The notes beneath the pieces are model-generated. The model saw only the letters and a program-made list of their open reading frames with translations, was not told the origin of the DNA and made no database searches. From contig OX457042.1 in assembly GCA_949752735.1 (NCBI GenBank), forward strand, positions 20,193,558 to 20,257,557: a stretch of 64,000 bases of DNA, written 5' to 3'. A program made the position numbers and the translations under genes. Shown piece after piece: positions 30,229-44,852 of the stretch; the stretch's first letter is position 1, and every line of letters begins with the position of its first letter. The DNA comes from Lumbricus terrestris (lineage: Eukaryota; Annelida; Clitellata; Crassiclitellata; Lumbricidae).

Positions 30229-31961
30229 AAGCATTGACCAAAGTAAATGATCCATCAGCAATTATTGTGTAATTTAGTTAATGAATTAATAAATGAGCGT
30301 TAAATTCAGGCTTTTTATTTGTGAAACTTGCTACTTAGGATGTGTTTGAGTTCAGTGTGGTCCTCAGTTTGTATAGAAATGTAATCAGTAATTCCTCGTT
30401 AAATATTAGATCCATTTTTATAGTAATAATAGGCTTTTTTAAATTATAATTATTTTATTATCCCCGGTTGTCTTATTACTTTACAAATTACTTTTTTGCT
30501 CAATTATTCTATTTTATTTTTAGTTTACTGTTGTTTTATTTTTGGCTTTCTATGGATTATTATTACAATTATTAGTTCCTTTAGATGGCAGTGTTTATTA
30601 TTATTTATTATCTTTATTGTTTATTATTAATGTCACAGTTATTAATATTAACTGTTCTAGTTCTTTACTATTATTATTTTTATTATTTTGCTAGTGCTGT
30701 TTTTAGCTGCATGTGTTAGCCTAGTGTGCATTATGTTTTTATGCGTTAGAAGTCTTGTGTGTTTGTGAAAGGTGCAAATTTTAATGCCAGCTTTTGGTGG
30801 AAATTATGTGTTAGAGTTGAAACTGGTTTTAACAGCTTATTTCATCACTGTTTTTTGTCTTCTGCAGGATTTTTATTCTATTTAATTTTCACTGTTTTTG
30901 CCGAATTTTCGTTGTGAAATATCTTCTTCTAGGTCAAATTTGGTGTCAGATCAATTCAATTATTGTCATTATACATAAATCTGTAAACTTCTGTAATAAA
31001 TAAGTTTCTTCTGTGCTCTGTACTTTTCGGGATGCCAGTTTTCTATTCCCTGTAATAATCACTATATACATTTTAAAGTCATTTATTTTCCATAGTCCCT
31101 GTATTTTCTGGCGAACATATTTCGACAATCTTTTCTGGGATGTTTGACGAGCTGAGTAAACCAATTCGGATGAATATTCTGCATTTACTGACAAGTGCTC
31201 CTGTTATTTCCATGGAGTTATTTATGATTTGCAATTTTCAGTGGATTAAAAATTGGTAAATGTTTTGCATATGATTTTCAGAAAAAAATCCTTGATCGAT
31301 TTAGCCAATTGATAATTCAAAATAACATTTACATATTTTTTTATTTTAAGAAATAGAGATCGTGATTACAAACAAGCTAAACTTTATCTTATTGCAGTTT
31401 TCATTTAACTATGTTGTAATTTTCTTTTACGTGATAACCGCACAGTGAGTAAAAAAAGGTCGTCAGAAAATACTAAGAGTTTATGGATATGGACATTCTG
31501 TAATGACTAAAAAAGGTCATCAGAAAAATGAAATAGAGAAAATAGGCCTAGACTAATCTCGGGCAACTGTTAACGTGTACAGTGTACATGCTGACCTCAA
31601 AATAATTCTGCCAGTACATCCTTGGCAGAGGTCATCGACGTTCGTCCCATCAGTATCAATTAGAATGGGATACCAATAAAGGACGTCCGCGGTGAGGGGA
31701 GTGGCTCATAATTATGAATGTGGACAAGGGGGAGCTAGGTTGATGACCACTGCGGAAGTCCGCACATGAATTTGGAATATAGACCTAGGCTAGACCTGCA
31801 GTAATCATGCGCTACATCAATCACTATATCCATCAATTTCAGTCAGATGGTTCAGTCATTCATTTAGGAGATTTATATGGCGCAATTTCAAGACTAGGTG
31901 ATCAGACAGCAACCGTAGTGTCTTCAACAGCATTTCTTAATCAATATTATAACCGACTCAT

Positions 31962-32165
31962 CAGGACTTTTTTAACGTGCAGTTGTACACAAAATGTGCA
32001 GTTCTAGATGGATTTGTGCAGTTGTAGAAAGATGTATAAGCACTTCTGTGCAGTTAAAACTTGTTGAAAAAGGCCATTTTTCTCCGATTGGGAGTAATTT
32101 ACCATGGAGGATGGGAAAGGAAAGAAGGGTCGTGCAGTTCTAAAAATTCCTTAAAAACAGCCCTG
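31962..32165 (+). mobile_element. GTGCAGTT-family MITE, copy 1
   Basis: Ends CAGGACTTTTTTAACGTGC and CCTTAAAAACAGCCCTG, flanked by perfect CGACTCAT (31954-31961, 32166-32173). The inside holds several GTGCAGTT words. Confidence 0.87.
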
Positions 32166-32850
32166 CGACTCATTCCAGTCCAATAAGATAGGCCGTTTGC
32201 GTTTTGTTTTAAATATTCCTAGAATAAAGGCGCTTTAGTCAAAGGAACAGGCAGCGAATTCCACACAAGATCCACGATAACCGATATATAGGCCTACCAT
32301 GCGTCATCTATTCCTTCGCCTTCCAGGTCCTGACCCAGACGACACCCGCCTTAGTAGCTGCTCCAACCCCCTCTGATTCTACGGCAAGCGGACGTTCTTT
32401 GGACTAAAAGCCTACTCTTACGGACAAGCAACCTTTTGTCTCAAACCAGCGCTCGTGAATTAGCTGGTAGCCTACCCCGAGCTTGCTTCAGATTAGCGCT
32501 TTAGACAGTGAGAATTGCCGAGCCATAGAGCCCCATAGTAAAGATAATAATAATAAGCGGTAAAATTTAAAATGATGGCAGTCTATTAGGTTAATTTATT
32601 ACTCGTCTTAAGCAAGACGCATTAACTGCCTTACAATCATTATTACGAGATGTAAAATAATATTAAACAGATGGAAACGCAATATTGTTAAGAAGTAGGC
32701 CTAACTGTAATCGATGATTAAACGCTAGGCCTAATTATGTGTATAATGCACGTGAAATAAAGGTCGCTTAAACACCTTTATTTAAGTTACGCCGTTTTGT
32801 ATGTTATATATACGGAGCGACAAGTTACAGTAATTGACTCTGGTCCGCAG

Positions 32851-32994
32851 GCTCAGGATCAGCTGTATCTTCTCGTGTCATCTATGCACTGCTTGTGCTT
32901 GCCTATAGCTCCTTGCGCTTTCGGCGAGTGTAGCTATGGCTGTACAAGCAGTGTAGTGGATGATTCGAGTGAAGATACAGTAGTGATCCTGAGC
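32851..32994 (+). ncRNA. Long imperfect hairpin, possible microRNA precursor
   Basis: Paired blocks: GCTCAGGATCA with TGATCCTGAGC, GTATCTTC with GAAGATAC, ACTGCTTGT with ACAAGCAGT, and GCCTATAGCT with AGCTATGGC. The centre of symmetry stays constant along some 60 bp of stem. Loop about 20 nt. No mature microRNA is recognised, so a fold-back element is the alternative. The hairpin can form on either strand; plus was chosen arbitrarily. Confidence 0.4.
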
Positions 32995-33334
32995 ACGGTA
33001 GGTTAGGGTTTTGCAGTTTCGTCATTAACGTTAGATGAAGGTGATAGACCTAGACCATAATAATATTATTTGGTTAGGGCTCTAAACTAAAAGCTGGCTT
33101 CTCAACGTACACAGAGGTCTAACTTCTTCAACAATAATTTATTGTGCATGATTAGGCCAACCGGTAGATCATCATTATGTTGACTAGAAGAGGTAGTCCC
33201 CCTAATTAAGTTTTCGGATTGGAGCGAAAATCTCGCTAAAATAAGCTAGGGAGCTACGAACATGAAAAAGCAGAGAGTTCCAGATGAAGGGACCAGCAAA
33301 TGTGTAAATATATGGGCTGAAAGCATATAAATAT

Positions 33335-33400
33335 GGACCTCTTTAGTCATAGCCATTATAGTTGTAATGATAATGGCTATGACTACTGTAACAGAGGTCC
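33335..33400. repeat. Inverted repeat (hairpin), 66 bp
   Basis: TAGTCATAGCCATTAT at 33344-33359 pairs exactly with 33370-33385 across a 10 nt loop. Outer GGACCTCT and AGAGGTCC (33335-33342, 33393-33400) also pair. Confidence 0.88.
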
Positions 33401-33787
33401 AAATTTAATTGCCCGGGGGGGGGGGGGGGTAATTGTCCGCGGGTAGTTAGCATGTTACTTGTCACTGCCTGTCAGGATTTAGCAGAACTTCACCTGGCAT
33501 AGTCCTACGTATAAGCCTAATATAATAGGCCGTCCAATTAGATGATGCCTCTGATATATTCCGCAGAAATACGTCGTAATCAGTTGAGCTGCTCAACTTG
33601 AGCAGATCTTGTGCTTTGTGTAGGACTTATAAGTGATGTTAGCAACATTGCAAATAAACCTAGCGCCTTGAAAGCAAAGGCAACCAGTCAGTCAGTCAGT
33701 CAGGCAACCAGTCAGTCAGCCACGTATACATGTCTATCTGTTTGTATGCAGTCAGTCAGGCAGTGAGTCAGCCAGCCAGCCAGCCAC

Positions 33788-33788
33788 C

Positions 33789-33853
<65 letters not shown>
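33788..33853. repeat. CTGT microsatellite
   Basis: About 16 pure CTGT units, preceded by CAGT and CAGC runs at 33680-33787. Confidence 0.93.
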
Positions 33854-35104
33854 CCCGCTGTGCTCCAGTCCGTCTACCTTTCTGATAAAAGTCTAAGACC
33901 GATGAGATTTCCATGCTTACGAACTAGGGTCCGCGACTCCGCGTATACCGGTGTAGGCCTACATAGGCCTAATAACCGCGCCTATGGACTTTAACGTAGG
34001 GCAGGGTTGCATACTCCAAGTCTATTATTATAGGCTACCACGACACACAGTTAATTATGGGCTCACGTGTATTTCATGCCTCAGCCCACAGGGAAATGGG
34101 ATCGACTGTCAACATCCGTGTAAATTCACTTCTTTTGCCCAAACTCAGAAGTGGTCCAGAATTCACAACCTCAACCTCTGTTCTTGACTTTATTAAAAGC
34201 AGTTGGACATCAACCCCATCTTATAGCCTACTGACGACTGACTATCCTCGCCGCAGGTTCATATTCAAGCAATAATAATTGGTTCCTCTCCTTGGAACGC
34301 GCAGCCTCAATCCATGGAACGACTCGTTTTAAAATTCTAGCTGATAACCTCTCCTCCTCTTCCCCCTCCTCCTCCTTTGCTTTTCTCAAAGCTTTCGGCC
34401 ATAGATATTTCTTCTCTCGTTGAGAGCGCCTCTCACGATACTGTACAGGTCATGGCGCCTGTAGATATATGCTTGCAGAAATCGTGGGTGGGAGGGTTGG
34501 GGCAAAGCACAATGGTTACGGTTAAATTTGTGAGCAAGAACTTTAAATTTAAAAATAGGAAATTAAGAACATGGGCATTATACATAGTAGGCCTAGTCTC
34601 TAAATGTTTCAAATTTATCAGTTTAAATTTAGTGTATCATTAGTAGGCCTAGCCTACTTCAGGGCAAAGAAATTTGTTGAGAACCATAAAGTAGACCTAG
34701 TAGTGGAAAATATAGGTATCAATTTTCCTGGATGGGCAAGTGCCCCACTTCTTGCCTCTCAATCTGTGTTGGCGCCCATGCTAGTGGCATTTGGTAAATC
34801 TGTGAATACAATACAATACTAATTATGTCGGATGTTCGAAGTTCAATGTGGAAAATTTGCCCTTAACATTCAAGTCAAGATCGTGAGTCCAAGTCGATTT
34901 TCTAATTTTAGTTCGAATCAGGGTGAATTGTGTCGTCTTTGAAAGAAGGCAATCCCAGGATATCTTCTTAAATTTCAAAAGATGAGAGACCTAATTATAC
35001 AGCTCATAAAGTATCAAGGATCTACGCAAAAAAACGAGGTCATTTGACCTTTGGTTGTTTTTCTGGGATGTAGACACGCTCGTGTCCGCAATCTGGAATC
35101 CGGG

Positions 35105-35175
35105 TTACGCGTGCGCAGTGAATGTTCCATCCAGGAGATTTCTATAAAAGGAGAGGATGGATTGAAGGTGATATC
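35105..35175 (+). promoter_or_regulatory. Core promoter of hemerythrin gene A
   Basis: TATA box TATAAAAG at 35143-35150, about 100 bp before the ATG, with GTGCGCA (reverse TGCGCAC) 32 bp further up at 35111. The same block is present before genes B and C. TGCGCAC fits the metal-response core TGCRCNC and also half of an NRF1 site; which factor binds is unknown. Start of transcription is expected near 35173. Confidence 0.8.
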
Positions 35176-35251
35176 GACTCAACCGAGCAGTTCTGAGGTT
35201 CTACACGTCCTTCCTTCCTTCCTGTCGACACTTGGAGAAACCGACGCCAAC

Positions 35252-39069
<3,818 letters not shown>

Positions 39070-40039
39070 AGAGATGCCATTTCTACAGACACAACTGTTG
39101 ATGACGTCATCATTCGTCCACCAATCAGCTTACTAGCAGACATTTTTCAAGAACTCTTTTGATATTCACCCCAAAATAGACGCTTGTGCAGTCTAGAATA
39201 GGCCTACTCTGAGTTTGAAGCAGATTTCTAGAGACTTCTAATTTCCTCCGCGCTTGTTAACTCTGTTTTTTAAATTAGAAATTAAGATAAATTTGTCAAG
39301 TTGACATCATAATTCAATGTTTGTTGTTTTCTGTTTGTTCATTTAAGTGTCTAAAGTTGGAGCTGCACAAACTTGGAAAGTGTTGCGCTATTTTTGCTAA
39401 TAAAAGTTTTAATTAAGTTATCGTCTTCACAAAAAATGTAGTCTTGTTCATCTATGTGATACAATACAATACAGTGCAATACAATACAATACAATGCAAT
39501 GCAATTCTTGTTCTCAAGTTCTCCAACTCAGAGTCTCAGACATATCCACGAGACCTCGAATAGCCACGCACCTCTGGAATTATCTGCCTCCTGAATTCCG
39601 CTCTTTTTCCAAACGCAGTGCGCACTCAATGCAAATTTGCATCACAACCCTACAAAGGAAATAATAACCACAGAGTATACAGTCTGTTCATCTTCAGCAG
39701 AATCCATCTTTACAGTGTTTTGAGTTCAGTTTGTTGGAGAAAGAAACATCTGTGATCTAACCACCAATTTTTTTATTTTTCACAACCAGGTAAGCAAAAG
39801 CTGGCAACAGTTTAGTACTTGACCAAAATTAAGCAGGAGAGAATAGACCTGGGCCTAATAATTATTGTCAATAATAACACAATTGTGCACATTCGGAATA
39901 TTCGATCAAAGTATGAAGTGTTTAGCTCTTCATTGTACAGTAGGCCTATAATTATTATGTGATTGAGCACGTTAGAGCACCAATGTCTCGCAAAGGCTTG
40001 TAGGTTCTGTGTCCATTTCCTGTTGCTATAGGTCCTTCT

Positions 40040-40383
40040 GACACGCCAATGGGTGAATGCCAAACATCTTTGGTGTGGCGATGCTTATCGGACTGGGCAC
40101 CCTGTTATCTGTGTGAGCTTTGCCTCCCTCTTTCCACTTGCATAGGCAGCCGCGCACTGCGCTCTGCTATCCATGGTGACTTAATGGTTCCTTTCACTCG
40201 CTCTGCAACAATGCAGAGGCGTTCGTTCTCTGTGGTTGGTCCAACAACCTGGAATGGACTACCCTTGACTATGCGACACCTCCCAAGCTGTTCTCAATTT
40301 CACAAACTGTTGAAGACTTTTTCGCTTGATCTCTCCCGGGATCGCCTCTGATTAGGTACCTTGAAGGGGCGCTATATAAATTA

Positions 40384-40446
<63 letters not shown>
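40040..40446 (+). mobile_element. L2-like LINE 3' end with GATT repeat tail
   Basis: It reads CLSDWAPCYLCELCLP and RRSFSVVGPTTWNGLPLTMR, followed by the tail GGGGCGCTATATAAATTACG and about 15 GATT repeats. It is 5'-truncated. Confidence 0.85.
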
Positions 40447-40447
<1 letters not shown>

Positions 40448-40542
40448 GGGATCAACGCAACGCGTGACCTTATTAATTTTGCATCTGCATCGTCAGAAAA
40501 CTCGTTGTACATTAGCAACGAAGAATTCACAACATCGTATTT

Positions 40543-41395
40543 GTGAGTGTTAACCAGAAGGGCGGGTCGCAAAAGGTTTGTCAGTCACTCATTCACGTGA
40601 GTAAAGCAGGGAGGAGACCTGACCGACGACTCCAATTGGAGCGTAGACTCGGAACCGACCTGGGCTGGCGAACCAAAGTCCACCGTGCCCACCTTCTCGT
40701 GGGGCGACCTGTTAGTAACCCCTCCGTATGGAGGGGTGAACGAACGGGCACGGACGGCAAACGGGGGGAAGGCAATGGCAAACCACCCCTTATCTTTGCC
40801 AAGAAAATTCATGATGTATCCAAGAAGGACTGGTTAGAGCACTGATCTTCCCGGTCGTCCTATATGGATGCGAAACATGGACAAAGACACTGGATATGGA
40901 AAAGAAAATCAACGCGTGCGAGATGTGGATTTGGAGAAAAATGTTAAGGATTTCATGGACGGAGAAGAGAACTAACGAATCGGTGCGTGAGGAGCTCGGA
41001 ATAGAGAGAGATGAGACACTACAGCAAACAGCGACTTGGAGGAAATTGAGCTACTTCGGCCATGTGATGAGATCTAACGGTTTGGAGAAGGAGCTGATGA
41101 CGGCATGCGGTGAGGGAAGGAGGAGACGCGGAAGACCAAGGAAGAGATGGTTGGATGAGGTACAGGAAAAGTCTGGCATGAACTTGGAGGAGCTGAGAGA
41201 GGCAACAAGAGAGAGGGGACACTGGAGAGGATACATCAAGAATATCGCCAGAGCTCCAAGAGCTGACGGCACCAGGTGAACCAGAAGGGCATGGACAATA
41301 ATACTTAGACATCGGCCAGCTGGGCTGAGTACTCAATGGGATTGGTCTGCATAGTTTATTGAATGGATGGGTAACTTGGGTAAGTAAGTAAAAAT
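40543..41395 (+). mobile_element. LINE fragment, C-terminal part of an endonuclease-RT element
   Basis: The frame 40896-41279 encodes EMWIWRKMLRISWTEKRTNE and then YFGHVMRS and RRRRGRPRKRWLDEVQ, a C-terminal block common in non-LTR element ORFs of animals. The GC-rich 40543-40850 part looks like another segment of the same element, so an internal deletion is likely. It ends in a GTAAGTAAGTAAA tail. Confidence 0.75.
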
Positions 41396-42059
41396 GCATA
41401 TTTATTTTAGATCTGGCAGATACCTCGTGAGCATTGATTTAGTACACGTATGTGCACTAATAAAAGTGGGTTTACCATAATCATCCATGCGTGAAGTTGT
41501 TAGTCCAGTCAGAGGATTCTGCCAAAATGCCACTTCATGACGTCATATCCGGTGGAATAGAACTGGCTATAATCGCAGGTTTATCTGGGCCTGTGGTACG
41601 GCATGGACTCTTAAACTTCCCAAGAGTTCTCAGATCCCTCACCGAAAATTTCCCTTTTCCACAACTCTATGCCAACTGTATAAGCACTAAGACCGTCGAC
41701 TTCTGACTGCGTGTAGCACAAAGTTCGGTGCGGGTAAATTCCACGCCGTGGTCCGAGTCTAAGTGTTCCTTGGTCTCCCACTGACTTAATTCTGGGTCAA
41801 CGGGAATCGATACTCGATGCGTCCCAGGTCAAAGTACGATACGTACAAAGTATTCATTGCTTGACCAATATGCGCTTGAGGCTAACATTTGAACACTTCG
41901 CCGCATTTTGTCAATTTATAATGTAATAGGTCTGAAAGTAAATACAAATAATTATTATTACTGAATAAAGATGTTTCGGATTCCCTTTCCGGTGCGACGA
42001 GTGCGAAGCAGAATGATACACAGGGAACGAGGAATACATATATAGAGACAGAGAAAGAG

Positions 42060-42255
<196 letters not shown>

Positions 42256-42957
42256 GGACGGAGGAAGATATACAGAACTAGTTACAGACAGAAATAAATA
42301 ATAGAATCCGACAAATAAAGAAACAGAAGAGAACAATGTGCAGGTAAAGAGAAGATAGAGATGGAGAATAATAATTGAAGGTGGAGAGAAATGATGCGTT
42401 AATTTCATCAACCTTTAAAATTATTTTCTTAAATTATCATGTGCGATGAGACTCAATAAAATAGTTTGCTGTTATTTTTTGGCATTCGTTTTTGAATCGT
42501 CACAAATAGTGGGTGAACTCGCTAAAAGTAATATAACTTTTGTTCTGTTTGAAATATTTTGGTGAGATGTGGCCATTGTAGGCTACGTAAATATGAATTG
42601 CTTTTATGCCTGTGAAATTTTAATTAAGAATTCTTTCTTCTGGCCAAGATATCGCAAAAGCCTTAAGGGGGAGTCTTTTATTACGACCAACCCTGTATAT
42701 TGAATATATATCACGATTAGGCCTATGAGAAGCGAGTCTTGTGATAACAAAGCCTATACTGTTGTGACAACGACACTACTAAATTATCATAATCGTTTCT
42801 CCAAGCTGGTGATGATGACGGCATATGATGAACTGTACTAACAATCCTGACTACACCAATCACCATTATTAAGCTTAAATCTGTGTGCTGCACACTCTCC
42901 GAAAACGATTCCCATAACTGTAGTGAATGACCAGCGTTGAATTGTAACATGTAGACC

Positions 42958-43123
42958 CAGTGGCGTAGGCAAGGGGGGGTTTCGGGGGTTAAACCCCCCC
43001 CCCCACCCATTGGCTCCGGAAAAAGGTTTTTAAGGCTATTTTTCCATTTAAGTAAGAAAAATAGCAAAAAACAGGGTTTCCGACCATAAACCCCCCCATC
43101 AAAAATTCCTGGCTACGCCACTG
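42958..43123. mobile_element. Short hAT-type MITE with perfect TSD
   Basis: Ends CAGTGGCGTAGGCAAGG and CCTGGCTACGCCACTG. Perfect duplication TGTAGACC at 42950-42957 and 43124-43131. It is 166 bp, with C- and G-rich inner parts. Confidence 0.9.
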
Positions 43124-43146
43124 TGTAGACCCAACAAAATAATTAC

Positions 43147-43467
43147 CATGGGCGGAGTTTGGTTTCCGTTCTTGGGGGGGGGGGGCTAAAAAAAGGACTT
43201 GTGAAGAACTTGGGCTTTGTTGGGGCTGAGACTCGGTCCAGAACGAGCGGCGCCGACAAATATTTTCTCGAGACCAAAAAGTTGATGACCTTTTTTAGTC
43301 ATTCAGAAGTTTCGCGTTCGTGAACAGAACCATTTCCCCCGAAAGATGTGAGTCTGCGCCTTCTTGGGGGAGGGGCTCAGCCCGGAAAAAGATACCGTTT
43401 ACCCGGTAAAAAACCTGAATCTTGGTCTTCTTGGGGAGGGTTTAGCCCCTGATAAACTCCGCCCATG
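43147..43467. mobile_element. hAT-type MITE with perfect TSD
   Basis: Ends CATGGGCGGAGTTTG and AAACTCCGCCCATG. Perfect duplication ATAATTAC at 43139-43146 and 43468-43475. The centre carries GATGACCTTTTTTAGTCATT. It sits only 15 bp from the neighbouring MITE's duplication. Confidence 0.87.
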
Positions 43468-43664
43468 ATAATTACTGTAGAGATTACGTAGCCCATAGTA
43501 GATCATCACTGGAAGGGAAGTATGCACTACATTGAGAGAGGTTTTTTGCATCAGTACTAAACAAAGCAACTCGGGGGTTACAGGCTCAAATTGTTTAAGA
43601 AGCCGAAAGGAACATTAGAACAGAAATTCCTTGTCTATTGACTTGTAGCCTACGACTTTGTTTG

Positions 43665-43858
43665 CAGGGCTGTTTTTAAGGAATTTTTAGAACTGCACAA
43701 CCTTCCCATCCTCCATGGTAAATTACTTCCAATCGGATGACAATGACCTTTTTGCTAGTTTTAAGTGCAAAGAACTTGCGACAGAAGTGCTTCTACAGCT
43801 GCACAAGTCCATTTAGAACTGCACATTTTGTGTACAACTGCACGTTAAAAAAGCCCTG
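43665..43858 (-). mobile_element. GTGCAGTT-family MITE, copy 2
   Basis: Same family as the copy at 31962 in reverse. Ends CAGGGCTGTTTTTAAGG and CGTTAAAAAAGCCCTG, flanked by perfect TTTGTTTG (43657-43664, 43859-43866). Confidence 0.87.
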
Positions 43859-44091
43859 TTTGTTTGGATAACAGCACAGTTTCATTGGACAGTCGCAGCA
43901 TTTAATAAGAAGCTAGGATTATAGGGCGGACGTGCTTTGTATACGCGCTAATCGCTATTAGCGCTGATTGTTGCAGGCTGTCTGTTCTGTTAGTAGTTAA
44001 TATTGATCATTTATGTATTCTGTGATCTGAGCTCCTGTAAACTGTTTCAACTGCATAATTGTACACTGTGGCCGGTTGCAGTCTGTCAACC

Positions 44092-44366
44092 CAAGGCTGT
44101 AGCCAGGATTTGATTTCGGGGAGTGTTTCACCAATTTCCCTTCCTAAAATCTGATGACCTTGTTTTTAGTCATCCGGCCGAAATCTTCACAAAATGTCAC
44201 CAATTAATTAATTCTGGTTTTTTTCCATTTTTCCATTTCGGGGGTGTTTTCACGGTTTTAGTTCATGGTTTTTACATCATGAACTTGTATATGCATTCTA
44301 TTATTTTCACATTTTCCATTTCGGGGAATGTTCAAACACCCAAAACACCCTCTGGCTACGGCCTTG
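44092..44366. mobile_element. hAT-type MITE with perfect TSD
   Basis: Ends CAAGGCTGTAGCCAGG and CTGGCTACGGCCTTG. Perfect duplication TGTCAACC at 44084-44091 and 44367-44374. The inside carries GATGACCTTGTTTTTAGTCA. Confidence 0.88.
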
Positions 44367-44852
44367 TGTCAACCGCATTGTTGAATAAACGAAAATTATT
44401 AATATTAATGAATCACTCCACAATAAGTCTTCGCATTTTTATTAGCAGATAATTATAGCGTAGCAGTTAAAGTTCGCTTTCACATTCGCAAATATATAGA
44501 CGCTTAGATAACAATAATTCTAGTAATCGAATTCCTAGTCCAAAATGAGATGATCTGATGTAGGGCCTAGTTGTACTTGTAGAATAAAAACTAATAAACC
44601 ACTGGGAATATTAAATCGCTAAACTAGTCTACAAGCTTTAAACTCCAAGTAGGCTACTCCAAACTTGTCTAAAGTCTCACTACTTATATAGGTCTAGTAA
44701 CTATTGCGGAATTTACAAGAGTCTGTTGTCGGGCAAAGTACAAAATAATAGCTCTACAAAATATCTGGCAGAAAGCTGATTGGTAGTTGAACGCCGACTT
44801 CACACTTTCGATTGTGTCGACACGTTACGTTACAACATAGCCTTGTGGAGTT

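Larger units (their letters stand above)
25784..31440. other. Probable 3' UTR and intergenic sequence, no gene
   Basis: This stretch follows the CTTNBP2-like stop. AATAAA at 26245-26250 is the first plausible polyadenylation signal; further ones occur near 28857, 30290 and 31007, so the real 3' end is open. Contents are AT-rich unique DNA, an L2-like tail at 28388, a GAT repeat at 29862 and a 15 bp triplicate at 30180. The short open frames here are not gene-like. Confidence 0.5.
32174..35050. other. Intergenic, no coding gene recognised
   Basis: This spacer between the CTTNBP2-like gene and hemerythrin gene A contains two strong hairpins (32851-32994, 33335-33400), a G run at 33414-33429, CAGT and CTGT repeats at 33680-33855, and seven of the TAGGCCTA octamers. 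I see no protein-coding exon. Confidence 0.5.

Noticed and set aside
33414..33429. G run as a structural signal
   Set aside because: A single mononucleotide run with no further G-tracts next to it; length may even be an assembly error.
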